Source: Actinomycetes bacterium
GTDB lineage: Bacteria; Actinomycetota; Acidimicrobiia; Acidimicrobiales; Bog-793
Length of the DNA: 64,000 bases
NCBI GenBank assembly: GCA_021798985.1
Contig: JAJZBI010000005.1
Location: 92,490 to 156,489 of the forward strand
Direction: 5' to 3'
Of this stretch, positions 35,670-44,841 are shown one piece after another. Under the pieces are notes generated by a model. That model did not search any database and had not been told where the DNA came from. It saw only the letters and a program-made list of their open reading frames with translations. Positions within the stretch are counted from its first letter, which is position 1, and each line of letters opens with the position of its first letter. The translations under genes were made by a program, and so were the position numbers.

Positions 35670-37106
35670 TCAGCACTCCGGGACGCTGAGGGCGAGGCCG
35701 CCCCGTGCCGTCTCTTTGTACTTCGTCTTCATGTCCGCCCCCGTGGCCCGCATCGTCGCCAGCGCCTGGTCGAGGCTGACGCGGTGGGTGCCATCCCCAT
35801 CGAGCGCCATCGTCGCGGCGTTGACGGCCTTGACCGCGGCCATCGCGTTGCGCTCGATGCAGGGGATTTGGACGAGCCCACCGACGGGGTCGCAGGTCAG
35901 GCCGAGGTTGTGCTCGATCCCGATCTCGGCCGCGTTCTCGATCTGGCGGGCCGTTCCCCCGAGGACCGCGCACAGGCCCGCCGCGGCCATCGCGCACGCC
36001 GAGCCGACCTCGCCTTGGCAGCCCACCTCGGCACCAGAGATCGAGGCGTTCGTCTTGCACAAGATGCCGATCGCTCCGGCGGTGAGCAAGAACGTGACCA
36101 CCCCATGCTGGTCCGCACCGGGGACCGCGTGCTCGTAGTAGTGGAGGACCGAGGGGATGATCCCCGCCGCGCCGTTGGTCGGCGCGGTGACCACGCGCCC
36201 GCCCGCCGCGTTCTCCTCGCTCACCGCCAGCGCGCAGCAGTCGAGCCAGCTCATCGCGCTGAGATCTGCCGGCGCGGCGCCGCTTCGGTGCTCGGTCAAG
36301 GAGCGGTAGGTGGCGGCGGCCCGCCGGCGGAGCCGGAGCGGGCCGGGAAGGACGCCCTCACGAGCAAGGCCGCGCTCGATGCTGGCCCGCATCACCGCCC
36401 AGATCTCGGCAAGGCGCGCCCGGACGGTCTCGGCGCTCTGCCAGGCGGACTCGTTCGCGAGCATCACCTCGGCCGGCGTGGCATCCATGGACTCGCACCA
36501 GCCGAGGAGCTCGGTGGCACTCGAGAAGGGGTGCGGCGGTTGCGGGCGCGCCGGGGCGCCGACGAGCGCTCCGGCGGTGGCCTCCTCGCCGACCCCAGGA
36601 CCGGTGAGGACGAAGCCGCCACCGATCGAGTAGGCGGTGGTCCTGGCGAGCTCGGCACCGCCACGATCCCAGGCCACAAAGGTCATCGCGTTGGGGTGGA
36701 GGCGGGGGCGTTCGCGCCCGTGCCGCACGAGGTCGGTCGCCTCAAAGAACGCGACGCGCTGGGTGCCAAAGAGCGCGAGCTCGCGCGCTGCGCGGATCGC
36801 GGCGACGCGCGGCCCGATCGTCTCGGGATCGACGAGTTCGGGCCGCTCGCCTACCAGGCCGAGGAGCAGCGCCTCGTGCGTGCCATGCGCACGGCCCGTC
36901 GCCGCGAGCGAACCGTAGAGGTGGACCTCCAGACGGGCCGTGTCGGCCAGGACGCCTCGCGCCGACAGCTCCTCGGCGAAGCTGCGCGCGGCGCGCATCG
37001 GCCCGACGGTGTGCGAGCTCGATGGGCCGATGCCGATCGAGAAGAGGTCGAAGACGCTGATCAGCCCGCCGGGGCCGACGCCGCCCGAGTGCCGAGGCGG
37101 GCGCAT
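35670..37106 (-). CDS. sdaA: L-serine ammonia-lyase (single-chain, Fe-S dependent)
   Basis: A 478-residue L-serine dehydratase with fused beta (N-terminal; [24 protein letters not shown]) and alpha (C-terminal) domains. Cysteines expected to hold the Fe-S cluster appear in [24 protein letters not shown] and in [18 protein letters not shown]. It converts serine to pyruvate and ammonia. The ATG at 37106 begins 4 nt after the kbl stop, making it the last gene of tdh-kbl-sdaA. In that operon threonine gives glycine and acetyl-CoA; serine made from glycine can then be deaminated. Confidence 0.93.
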   Translation of the reverse strand: MRPPRHSGGVGPGGLISVFDLFSIGIGPSSSHTVGPMRAARSFAEELSARGVLADTARLEVHLYGSLAATGRAHGTHEALLLGLVGERPELVDPETIGPRVAAIRAARELALFGTQRVAFFEATDLVRHGRERPRLHPNAMTFVAWDRGGAELARTTAYSIGGGFVLTGPGVGEEATAGALVGAPARPQPPHPFSSATELLGWCESMDATPAEVMLANESAWQSAETVRARLAEIWAVMRASIERGLAREGVLPGPLRLRRRAAATYRSLTEHRSGAAPADLSAMSWLDCCALAVSEENAAGGRVVTAPTNGAAGIIPSVLHYYEHAVPGADQHGVVTFLLTAGAIGILCKTNASISGAEVGCQGEVGSACAMAAAGLCAVLGGTARQIENAAEIGIEHNLGLTCDPVGGLVQIPCIERNAMAAVKAVNAATMALDGDGTHRVSLDQALATMRATGADMKTKYKETARGGLALSVPEC

Positions 37107-37110
37107 CGCG

Positions 37111-38289
37111 TCAGGCGAGGCCCGCCCGCACCTCGGCGAACGCCTCGGCGGCCCGGTCGAGGTCGGCCTCGCTGTGTGCGGCGGAGATCTGCACGCGGAT
37201 GCGGGCCGCGCCCTTGGGGACGACGGGGTAGCTGAAGCCGATGACGTAGATCCCCCGCGCCAAGAGCGCGTCCGCCATGTCGGCGGCGAGCTTGGCGTCG
37301 TGCAACATGACGGGGATGATCGGGTGGCTCCCCTCGAGCAGGTCGAATCCGGCCTCGGACATCGCGCGCTTGAACCTGGTCGTGTTGGCGTGCAAGCGGG
37401 CGCGGAGCTCGTCGCTTTGCTCGAGGAGCTCGATGGCGACGAGCGAGGCCGCGGCGATCGGCGGGGCGAGCGAGTTCGAGAACAGATAGGGGCGCGAGCG
37501 CTGGCGCAACAGCGCCACGACCTCGTCGCACGCGGAGATGTAGCCACCGCTCGCGCCACCGAGTGCCTTGCCTAAGGTCCCGGTCACGATATCGACGCGC
37601 TCGGCGACCCCAAAGTGCGAGGGGGTGCCGCGTCCATTGGCTCCGAGGACCCCGACGGCATGGGAGTCATCCACCATCACCATCGCGTCGTAGCGATCGG
37701 CCAGCTCGCAGATGCCCTCCAAGGGGGCGAGCGAGCCGTCCATCGAGAAGACGCCGTCGGTGGCGATGAGGCGGCGACGCGCCCCTGCTGCGGCCTCGAG
37801 CTGGGCACGAAGGTCGTCGAGGTCCCGATTGGCGTAGCGGTACCGCTGGGCGCGGCACAGCCGGATGCCGTCGATGATCGAGGCGTGGTTGAGCGCATCG
37901 CTGATCACGGCGTCGCGCTCGTCGAGGAGGGTCTCGAACAGCCCGCCGTTCGCGTCAAAGCACGAGGAGTACAAGATCGTCGCCTCGGTACCGAAAAACT
38001 GCGACAGCCGCTCCTCGAGCGCGGTGTGCACGGTCTCGGTGCCGCAGATGAAGCGCACGCTCGCCATGCCGTAGCCGTAGCGATCGAGGCCGTCTTTCGC
38101 CGCGGCGATGAGTCGAGGGTCGTCGGCGAGGCCGAGGTAGTTGTTGGCGCAGAAGTTGATCACCTCGCGACCGCCCACCTGCAGGTGGGGGTGCTGGGGC
38201 GACTCGAGCACCCGCTCGCGCTTGTAGCGGCCCTCGTCCTCGATGGTGGCGAGCTCCTCGCGCATCTCGGCGCGCACGTGGTCGATCAT
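37111..38289 (-). CDS. kbl: 2-amino-3-ketobutyrate coenzyme A ligase (glycine C-acetyltransferase)
   Basis: A 392-residue PLP enzyme of the alpha-oxoamine synthase family. [32 protein letters not shown] and [14 protein letters not shown] (with the PLP lysine) are characteristic, and Kbl-type length is exact. It cleaves 2-amino-3-ketobutyrate with CoA to glycine and acetyl-CoA. The ATG at 38289 overlaps the tdh stop (ATGA), so the pair is translationally coupled. Pairing with tdh distinguishes it from BioF or HemA relatives. Confidence 0.95.
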   Translation of the reverse strand: MIDHVRAEMREELATIEDEGRYKRERVLESPQHPHLQVGGREVINFCANNYLGLADDPRLIAAAKDGLDRYGYGMASVRFICGTETVHTALEERLSQFFGTEATILYSSCFDANGGLFETLLDERDAVISDALNHASIIDGIRLCRAQRYRYANRDLDDLRAQLEAAAGARRRLIATDGVFSMDGSLAPLEGICELADRYDAMVMVDDSHAVGVLGANGRGTPSHFGVAERVDIVTGTLGKALGGASGGYISACDEVVALLRQRSRPYLFSNSLAPPIAAASLVAIELLEQSDELRARLHANTTRFKRAMSEAGFDLLEGSHPIIPVMLHDAKLAADMADALLARGIYVIGFSYPVVPKGAARIRVQISAAHSEADLDRAAEAFAEVRAGLA

Positions 38290-39335
38290 GACGGCTCCCC
38301 CCAAGACAAGACGACCTTGCCGCATTCGCCCGAGCGCACCACATCAAAGGCGCGGGCGAAATCGGTGGCCGCAAAGCGGTGCGTGATGACCGGCGCCAGG
38401 TCGAGGCCGGCGCCGACGAGGACGGACATCCAGTACCAGGTCTCGAACATCTCGCGGCCGTAGATGCCTCGGATCGTCAACATGTTCGTCACCACGTGCG
38501 ACCAGTCGACGCCGAACTCTTCCTTTGCCAGGCCGAGCAGCGCGATGCGGCCGCCGTGGGCCATGACCGGGATCATCTGCTGGAGCGCACTGGACGCGCC
38601 GGACATCTCGAGGCCGATGTCGAAACCCTCCCGCATCGACAGCTTTGCCATCGCGCCGGCGAGGGAGTCGGCACCGGGCTCGATCGCGAGCGTCGCCCCG
38701 AGGCGCCGCGCGAGATCGAGGCGATAGGGCGAGACGTCGGTGATCACCACGTTGCGCGCCCCGGCGTGCTGGCACACGAGGCTCGCCATGATGCCGATCG
38801 GGCCGGCGCCGGTGATCAGCACGTCCTCGCCGAGGACGGGGAAGCTGAGCGCGGTGTGCACGGCGTTGCCGAAGGGGTCGAAGATCGCGGCCACGTCGAG
38901 ATCGATGCCGGGATCGTGGCGCCAGACGTTGCTGGCGGGCAGGGCGACGTACTCGGCGAAAGCGCCGTCGCAGTCGACGCCCACGCCCCGGGTATGGGCG
39001 CACAGCACGCGCCGCCCGGCCATGCAGTTGCGACAGCGCCCGCAGACGAGGTGACCCTCGCCGCTCACGAGATCGCCGCTCACGAGCTCTTTGACGTCCT
39101 CACCGAGATCGACGATCTCGCCCACGAATTCGTGGCCGACGACGAGAGGCGGCCGCACGTGGTCGCGCGCCCAGTCGTCCCAGGACTCGATGTGCAGGTC
39201 GGTGCCGCAGATCCCCGTGCGCAGCACGCGGATCAAGACGTCGTCGCGGCCAATTACTGGCACGGGCACCTCGCTCAGCACCAGGCCCGCCTCGGCGTGC
39301 GCCTTGACCAGCGCCCGCATCGTCGTCTTTGCCAC
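38286..39335 (-). CDS. tdh: L-threonine 3-dehydrogenase
   Basis: A 349-residue zinc medium-chain dehydrogenase. The catalytic-zinc region is [16 protein letters not shown] with [12 protein letters not shown]. The structural-zinc cysteines are in [15 protein letters not shown], and the NAD-binding GAGPIGIMA motif follows. It oxidises threonine to 2-amino-3-ketobutyrate, the substrate of the next gene's product. The GTG start at 39335 has AGGAGG 5 nt upstream. It is the first gene of tdh-kbl-sdaA. Confidence 0.95.
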   Translation of the reverse strand: MAKTTMRALVKAHAEAGLVLSEVPVPVIGRDDVLIRVLRTGICGTDLHIESWDDWARDHVRPPLVVGHEFVGEIVDLGEDVKELVSGDLVSGEGHLVCGRCRNCMAGRRVLCAHTRGVGVDCDGAFAEYVALPASNVWRHDPGIDLDVAAIFDPFGNAVHTALSFPVLGEDVLITGAGPIGIMASLVCQHAGARNVVITDVSPYRLDLARRLGATLAIEPGADSLAGAMAKLSMREGFDIGLEMSGASSALQQMIPVMAHGGRIALLGLAKEEFGVDWSHVVTNMLTIRGIYGREMFETWYWMSVLVGAGLDLAPVITHRFAATDFARAFDVVRSGECGKVVLSWGEPS

Positions 39336-39818
39336 CGGACCTCCTTGGGTGCTGAACGCTCACGGTAACGCGATCGTCGAAGCTCGAGGCCGTAGCGAAG
39401 ATTCGGCGCCGTTTAGGCCGCCGACGGCGGTGACCTGGTCCGCTCGGTTGGAGCTGGCGGGTTGTGGCAGCGGCAGGGCCGGGTCGCACGCACTTACCTG
39501 GCTGGCGGGAGGAGCACCGCGGCGGCCCGGGGGAGAGTCACGTTGGTGCGGCTGCGGTACGCCCGCGGATGGCACCGGCGCGTGGCGCCGCCGATCGGCG
39601 GCGGTCGCTGCGCGAACAAGATGCGCATCACCAAAGCAGGAATACGGCGTCGGGCCCGAGCGCGCCGCGGGCAACGAGCGGGCATGCCACGAGGTCGATG
39701 TCGCAGCGCGCACTCGTCTCGTTCCACTGGTCCACCCATGCGCCATCTGGACCATCCGCGACCATGTCGGAGGCGACTGCTACGGTCACCATCTCGTACC
39801 ACAGGGGGTATTGATCTC
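39336..39818. other. Divergent intergenic region between tdh and the collagen-like gene
   Basis: About 480 bases holding promoters for tdh (leftward) and the secreted collagen-like protein (rightward). Frames on both strands give no recognisable protein. I saw no clear riboswitch or operator palindrome. Confidence 0.35.
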
Positions 39819-40721
39819 ATGGTTACTGCAGGAATCCGCCGCCTTCCCCGCTGGGCCGTCGCCGCTGGCATCGGCGCGGTGGTGATTGGGGGCGGAACGA
39901 CGACGGCCGCCGAGCTCGCCTTCGCCTCGACGCCCGCACCCCAGGTGCTCACGGCCTGCAAGTCGCTCGCTGGCTTCCTGCGCCTGGTGTCCTCGCCGAG
40001 CGACTGTCGGCGCAACGAGACCGCCGTCCAATGGAACATCCAGGGTCCGACCGGCCCGCAGGGACCGGTCGGCCCGAAGGGGACGACAGGCGCCACGGGG
40101 CCGGCTGGGCCGAAGGGGCCCGCGGGCCCGCAGGGCCCGGTCGGTCCGCAAGGGCCCGCTGGCTCCTTGAGCGCGAGTGGGGTAGCGGGCCCGCAGGTGG
40201 TCGGTCACCTGACGCTGCTGCCCCAACAGCCCGGCCAGCCGGCGGTCGCCTCCCAGACGATGGCGATCTACTCTTTTTCGAGCGACCTGAAGCAGACGCT
40301 GAACCTCGGCTCGCTGGGAGCAGAGACCGGCGCTGGCAAGCTGACGCTGAGCCCGATCACCGTGACCGTTCCGATCGGTACCTTCGACACCGTGCTCGCC
40401 CAGGACGAGGCGTTGGGCACCCCGCTCGCGGGCGCCCAGGTCGTGCTCTACCAGCCAGGGACGACGACGCCGGCTGAGACGCTCAACCTCGCGGTCGTGG
40501 CCGTCAGCGACCTTTCGACCTTGACCGGCGGGACCAACTCGACCACGCCGGTCGACGCCCTCACCCTCAACTACGGCGCCTATCAGATGGAGGTCCCTGC
40601 GCCGGGCACGAAGAGCGTGGCGCAGTGGAACGGTCAGTACGACACCCAGGCGGCGTCCTCCCTCGACACGGTCGCCTTCAGCGAGCTCAACGCGCTGACG
40701 GGCACGGCGACGACGAACTGA
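39819..40721 (+). CDS. Secreted collagen-like protein with Hcp-like C-terminal domain
   Basis: A 300-residue exported protein. Residues 1-35 form a signal peptide ([20 protein letters not shown], then AFASTPA). A two-cysteine linker ([27 protein letters not shown]) leads into 13 Gly-X-Y triplets at about 76-115 ([13 protein letters not shown]...). The C-terminal ~150 residues resemble the Hcp tube-protein beta-barrel seen in some secreted Actinobacterial proteins ([40 protein letters not shown]). No other secretion-system genes are near, so type VI secretion is unlikely. The Hcp resemblance is by pattern, not proof. Role probably cell-surface or matrix. Confidence 0.7.
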   Translation: MVTAGIRRLPRWAVAAGIGAVVIGGGTTTAAELAFASTPAPQVLTACKSLAGFLRLVSSPSDCRRNETAVQWNIQGPTGPQGPVGPKGTTGATGPAGPKGPAGPQGPVGPQGPAGSLSASGVAGPQVVGHLTLLPQQPGQPAVASQTMAIYSFSSDLKQTLNLGSLGAETGAGKLTLSPITVTVPIGTFDTVLAQDEALGTPLAGAQVVLYQPGTTTPAETLNLAVVAVSDLSTLTGGTNSTTPVDALTLNYGAYQMEVPAPGTKSVAQWNGQYDTQAASSLDTVAFSELNALTGTATTN

Positions 40722-40880
40722 GGCGACGCAGGACGCGCCACCCGGCCCGGCTCCTCGTGCCCCTGGCGCCAGGGCCTGGGTCGGGTGGTCGCCTGACCGT
40801 GGAGTCCGACCCTGCAATCCACCGAGCAGGAGGACGAGCACAGCGCGCGCCCGGGGTTCGGTCGGCGCGACTCGGAAGGA

Positions 40881-41420
40881 CTAGCTGAGCACCGGCCGGG
40901 AGGTGGCGCCGGGTCGCACGCCGTGGCTGCGCCAGACGCGTGCCACGGTGTCCTTGCTCACCCCGACGCGCCGGGCTAGCGCGCGGCTCGACCAGGTCGT
41001 GGCGCCCTCGGGCTGCTGGTGAAACGTCAGGTGCAAGATCTGCTCGGCGACCCGATCGGAGACCTCGGGCTTGCGACCACGACCCGGAGCGATCTCGCCG
41101 ATGCCTTCGACGCCGCGTTCGGCGAAGCGGTTGCGCCAGCGCCGCACGGTGTCCGCGCTGACCCCGCAGGCGCGCGCCACCTCCGCCACGGCCACGCCGT
41201 CTGCACACAGGCACAGCGCCGTCGCTTCTGCGACCATTCGATTCGGCAGCCCCGTCGACGCCACCAGGTCCTCGAGCGCCCGGCGCTCGGTAGGGGTGAG
41301 CGAAAGCGGAGCCGGCTTGCGGCCACGCACGGCTGGCAGCTTATGACCCAACACGCGGTGGGTGCTCACGGCGTGCAGCATCGCCACACAGCGCGACCAA
41401 GGGCGCCATTGTGCGCTCAT
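40881..41420 (-). pseudogene. IS630-family transposase, N-terminal remnant
   Basis: A 179-residue frame containing only the N-terminal DNA-binding half of an IS630-type transposase: LTPTERRALEDLVASTGLPNRMVAEATALCLCADGVAVAEVARACGVSADTVRRWRNRFAERGVEGI, then the second helix-turn-helix RALARRVGVSKDTVARVWRSHGVRPG. The DDE catalytic domain that should follow is absent; the frame stops after HGVRPGATSRPVLS, and the next gene occupies the space. It is therefore a truncated element, although the intact helix-turn-helix could still bind DNA. It sits next to a damaged sugar transferase. Confidence 0.8.
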
Positions 41421-41458
41421 TTCGCCACAATCCGTGGCAGACTGGCGACCCAGCAGCC

Positions 41459-41560
41459 CTTCGAACTCGCGGGTCTGCGGATTCGAATCTCGCCGGTGAG
41501 CCGCTGCTCCACATCACCGAGCCGCGCATCGGCGGCTTCGCGAGGTGGGGCAAGCGCCGA
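41459..41560 (+). pseudogene. Frameshifted remnant of the sugar transferase N-terminal region
   Basis: Two short pieces in different frames continue the family sequence upstream of the transferase gene. FELAGLRIRISPV (41459-41496) is in one frame; AGEPLLHITEPRIGGFARWGKR (41492-41557) is in a second. The catalytic part at 41545 onward is in the third frame. Full-length polyprenyl glycosylphosphotransferases carry this order (DVAGPRI-like strand, PLLHVEEP, then the membrane helix). Two frameshifts are therefore present, and everything further upstream is lost at the IS630 relic. Confidence 0.65.
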
Positions 41561-42138
41561 CCTACGAGCGCCTTGCTGCGCTCGTGCTCGCGACGCTCGC
41601 GCTGCCGGTCTTCGTCGCCGTCGCGGTGGCGATCCTGGTCGACTCGGGCCGCCCCCTCTTCCGCCGGCAGCGCCGCATCGGACTCGGGGAGCGCGAGTTC
41701 GAGATGTTGAAGTTCCGCTCGATGGTGCCAGACGCCGAGGCGAAGCTCGTCGACCTGCTGGCGAGCACCGAGCACGACGGGGCGCTGTTCAAGATGCGCC
41801 ATGACCCCCGCGTGACGAGCGTCGGCCGCTTCATCCGCAAGTACTCCCTTGACGAGCTGCCCCAGCTTTTCAACGTGTTACGCGGCGAGATGCTGCTGGT
41901 CGGCCCGCGCCCGTTCCTGCCGCGCGAGACCGACCGCTTCGGCGAGGCGGCGCGGCGCCGCTTCCTCGCCCGTCCTGACACGACCGGGCTCTGGCAGGTG
42001 AGCGGGCGCTCCGACATCCCCTGGGAAGTGGCGGTCCGCCTCGATCTCTCCTCCGTCGAGAACTGGTCGCAGCTTCTCGAGGCGATGATCCTCTTCCTCA
42101 CGCTGCGCGTCGTCTGGTCGGGCCGCGGCGGCTACTGA
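41545..42138 (+). CDS. Polyprenyl-phosphate sugar-1-phosphate transferase (catalytic part only)
   Basis: A 197-residue bacterial sugar transferase (WbaP/PglC-like core). It has one membrane helix (AALVLATLALPVFVAVAVAIL), then RRQRRIGLGEREFEMLKFRSM, HDPRVTSVGRFIRKYSLDELPQLFNVLRGEMLLVGPRPF and TGLWQVSGRSD, all conserved catalytic motifs. It would load a sugar-phosphate onto undecaprenyl phosphate to start exopolysaccharide synthesis. The GTG at 41545 has no proper ribosome site and lies at a frameshift, so the gene is probably the surviving 3' part of a longer ~460-residue transferase. A short functional PglC-like form remains possible. Confidence 0.75.
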   Translation: MGQAPTYERLAALVLATLALPVFVAVAVAILVDSGRPLFRRQRRIGLGEREFEMLKFRSMVPDAEAKLVDLLASTEHDGALFKMRHDPRVTSVGRFIRKYSLDELPQLFNVLRGEMLLVGPRPFLPRETDRFGEAARRRFLARPDTTGLWQVSGRSDIPWEVAVRLDLSSVENWSQLLEAMILFLTLRVVWSGRGGY

Positions 42139-42223
42139 CCGCCATCTCTCAGCGACGGGCCTTGCTGAGGCGGGTCTTGGCCTGCGCGCGGGGAGCGGCG
42201 CGTCGGGGTGGGAGGATGAGGCG

Positions 42224-43564
42224 ATGGCCGAGCTCCGCGGTGCCGACAGCCTCTTCGCGGCAGCGGCGCGCGAAGAGCTCTCACGCCGCGCCCCGCTGGC
42301 GAGCCGCCTGCGGCCGCGCCGCCTCGACGAAGTCGTCGGCCAACGTGCGCTGCTCGCACCGGGCGCCCCGTTCCGGGCGCTCGTCGAGACCGACCGGCTC
42401 TCCTCGGCGGTCTTCTTTGGACCGCCGGGGACCGGAAAGACCACGGTGGCCGGGCTCGTCGCCGAGGCGTCGAAGAAGGCCTTCGTCGTCCTCTCGGCCG
42501 TGAGCGCCGGGGTGAAGGAGGTGCGCGAGGTCATCGCCGATGCGGTCGACCGCCTCGGCGCTGAGGGCCGCGGCACGATCTTGTTCCTGGACGAGATCCA
42601 CCGCTTCAGCCGCTCGCAGCAAGACGGGCTCTTGCACGCGGTGGAGGACGGAAGCGTCGTCCTCATCGGCGCGACCACCGAGAACCCGTTCTTCTCGCTG
42701 AACGCGCCGCTGCTCAGCCGCTCGACGCTGTGGCGCTTCGAGCCTTTGTCGCGCGAGGACCTCGCTGCGCTGGCGGCGCGGGCGCTCGAGGTGGAAGGTG
42801 CCGCGGCGGAGCCCGAGGCGGTTGCGGCGGCGACCGACCTCGCCGAGGGCGACGCCCGTGGCCTGCTCACGAGCCTCGAGGTGGCGATCGCCGTGGCGCG
42901 CGCCCGGGGAAGAGGCGAGACCGTCACCGTGACGCTCGCCGACGTCGAGGCGGCGCGCACCACCCGGGCGCTCCGTCACGGCCGGGACGAGCACTACGAC
43001 CTGATCAGCGCCTTCATCAAGTCGATCCGCGGCTCGGACCCCGACGCCGGCGTGTACTGGCTCGCCCGCCTGCTGGCGGCGGGGGAGGACCCGCGCTTTA
43101 TCGCCCGCCGCCTCGTCATCTTGGCGAGCGAGGACGTCGGCCTCGCCGATCCGATGGGGCTCGTGGTCGCTGAGGCGGCGGCCGCCGCGCTCGATCGCGT
43201 GGGGTTGCCCGAGGCCGCCCTCAATTTGGCCCAGGCGGTCGTGCACTTGTGCCTCGCCCCGAAGTCCAACCGGGCGGCACAGGCGCTGTGGGCGGCCCAA
43301 GCCGACGTCGAGCACCGACCCGCGGGACCCCCGCGCCCCGAGCTGCGCGACGCGCACTATGCCGGGGCGGCCCAGCTCGGCCACGGCGCCGGGTATCGCT
43401 ACCCCCATGACGAGCCGAGCGGCTATGTGGCCACGAACTACCTGCCCGACGAGCTGGCCGGCACCCGCTACTACCATCCCTCTCAGCACGGACGTGAGGC
43501 CGCGCTCGGAGCGCGCCTTCGCGCGCTGCGCGGTGAGGACGATTCGACGAGCGAGGCGCAATGA
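42224..43564 (+). CDS. rarA: Replication-associated recombination protein RarA (MgsA) AAA+ ATPase
   Basis: A 446-residue clamp-loader-like AAA+ ATPase: RPRRLDEVVGQ near residue 30, Walker A GPPGTGKTT at 66-74, Walker B ILFLDEIHRFSRSQQD at about 119-134, sensor GATTENPFFSLNAPLLSR, and the C-terminal MgsA tetramerisation domain (VYWLARLLAAGEDPRFIARRLVILASEDVGLADP). It acts at stalled replication forks. Length is normal. The downstream membrane-protein gene overlaps its stop (ATGA). Confidence 0.95.
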   Translation: MAELRGADSLFAAAAREELSRRAPLASRLRPRRLDEVVGQRALLAPGAPFRALVETDRLSSAVFFGPPGTGKTTVAGLVAEASKKAFVVLSAVSAGVKEVREVIADAVDRLGAEGRGTILFLDEIHRFSRSQQDGLLHAVEDGSVVLIGATTENPFFSLNAPLLSRSTLWRFEPLSREDLAALAARALEVEGAAAEPEAVAAATDLAEGDARGLLTSLEVAIAVARARGRGETVTVTLADVEAARTTRALRHGRDEHYDLISAFIKSIRGSDPDAGVYWLARLLAAGEDPRFIARRLVILASEDVGLADPMGLVVAEAAAAALDRVGLPEAALNLAQAVVHLCLAPKSNRAAQALWAAQADVEHRPAGPPRPELRDAHYAGAAQLGHGAGYRYPHDEPSGYVATNYLPDELAGTRYYHPSQHGREAALGARLRALRGEDDSTSEAQ

Positions 43565-44037
43565 CGCGGCGGAGGACGACGTGGCTGCACCGACCACTCG
43601 GTGCGGCCGGCTTTATCCTCGCGCTCAGCGTCCCGCCGCTCATCGGCGAAGAGGGCTGGCACGCCAAGGCGCTCATCGACACCGGCTTGTGGTGGATCCC
43701 CTTTGCGATCTGGGTGCCCGCGGTGTTCATCCTTGGGGGTGTGCTGGCGGGCTCCGAGCGGGCGCGGCGCGTCGATGCCGGGACGGCCGGCCTGCTCGCC
43801 GGGCTGATCGCGATCGTGGTCTTGATCCTCGCCGACCTCGTGCGGCGCTTTTGGATCGTCGGCGAGGACATGACCTTCATGGTCGTCGCGCTCTGGTCGG
43901 TCGCCGGCAGCGGGGCGGTCGTGCTGAGCGGGGTCGGTGGGCTGCTCGGCCACAGCCGGCGCCACCGCCATCACCCGACGAACCCGCGGCTGCGCCTCGT
44001 GAGTGGTCCCGGCCGCCAGCGCGTCAGCCGCCACTGA
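43561..44037 (+). CDS. Hypothetical four-helix membrane protein
   Basis: A 158-residue integral membrane protein I do not recognise. Four hydrophobic segments are visible (about 12-30, 42-62, 76-95 and 106-128), with a basic N-terminus (MTRRRTTWLHR) and a histidine/arginine-rich C-terminal tail (GHSRRHRHHPTNPRLRLV). Its ATG overlaps the rarA stop by 4 nt, so it is co-translated. There is no known functional link between the two. Confidence 0.65.
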   Translation: MTRRRTTWLHRPLGAAGFILALSVPPLIGEEGWHAKALIDTGLWWIPFAIWVPAVFILGGVLAGSERARRVDAGTAGLLAGLIAIVVLILADLVRRFWIVGEDMTFMVVALWSVAGSGAVVLSGVGGLLGHSRRHRHHPTNPRLRLVSGPGRQRVSRH

Positions 44038-44152
44038 CGCGACCGGGGGCGGCCGGCAGCGCAAGCGGCGCGCCGGAAGGCACCTCCGTTTTTCCTAGGG
44101 TGGCGACATCGGGGACCGGCACCGTGCCGCACCCTGACCCGTGGGAGGCGTG

Positions 44153-44758
44153 GTGGCAACGAGCGCGGTGGACTTCTGGTTCGATCCGATCTGTCCGTGG
44201 GCGTGGATCGCCTCGCGCTGGATGCTCGAGGTCCAAAAGGTGCGCGACGTCGCGCTGCGCTGGCACGTGATGTCGCTGTCGTACCTGAACGCCTCGCGCG
44301 ACCTCTCTGAGGAGTACCAAGCGGTGATGGACAGCGCCTGGGGTCCCGTGCGGATCTGCATTGCGGCCGAACACGAGCACGGCAACGAGGTCCTCCTCCC
44401 GCTCTACAACGCGCTCGGGACGCGCTTTCACCACGACAAGGCGCCGCGCGAGCGGGCCACCTACGAGGCCGCGCTCGGTGAGGTCGGCCTGCCGATGACC
44501 CTCGCCGATGCCGCCGAGTCCACTCGCTACGACGAGGCGCTGCGCGCCTCGCACCACGCCGGGATGGACCAGGTGGGCGAGGAGGTGGGCACGCCGGTGA
44601 TCAGCGTCGAGGGCGTCGCCTTCTTCGGGCCGGTGGTCTCGCCGATCCCCCGGGGTGAGCAGGCCGGCATGCTCTTTGACGGGGTGCTGCTCGTGGCGGG
44701 AACCGACGGCTTTTTCGAGCTGAAGCGCAGCCGCACCCGTGAGCCCATCTTCGACTGA
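44153..44758 (+). CDS. DsbA-fold protein, Rv2466c-like mycothiol-dependent nitroreductase family
   Basis: A 201-residue thioredoxin-fold protein with [21 protein letters not shown] at the N-terminus. C14-P-W-A17 replaces the C-P-W-C of Mycobacterium Rv2466c, so it is a monothiol variant. The alpha-helical insert and the cis-proline strand [26 protein letters not shown] match that family. Such proteins use mycothiol and are cytoplasmic; no signal peptide is present. The GTG at 44153 has GGAGG just upstream; a GTG at 44141 is also in frame. Confidence 0.85.
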   Translation: MATSAVDFWFDPICPWAWIASRWMLEVQKVRDVALRWHVMSLSYLNASRDLSEEYQAVMDSAWGPVRICIAAEHEHGNEVLLPLYNALGTRFHHDKAPRERATYEAALGEVGLPMTLADAAESTRYDEALRASHHAGMDQVGEEVGTPVISVEGVAFFGPVVSPIPRGEQAGMLFDGVLLVAGTDGFFELKRSRTREPIFD

Positions 44759-44841
44759 GACCTCCCCCGTCCCTCGCCGGTTCGTCCTCGCCCGCCGCAG
44801 GCGACAGGATGGGTCCGATCCGACGAGCGAGGAGGCGGCGC

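Noticed and set aside
39819..40721. A type VI secretion tube protein because of the Hcp-like domain.
   Set aside because: The protein has a signal peptide and collagen repeats and no other type VI genes are near, so it is better seen as a secreted surface protein.
41475..41500. A T-loop-like string (GGATTCGAATCTCGCC) suggesting a tRNA 3' half.
   Set aside because: The stem has a mismatch and a wobble, no acceptor, D or anticodon arms can be drawn upstream, and the bases are explained as the frameshifted transferase remnant.
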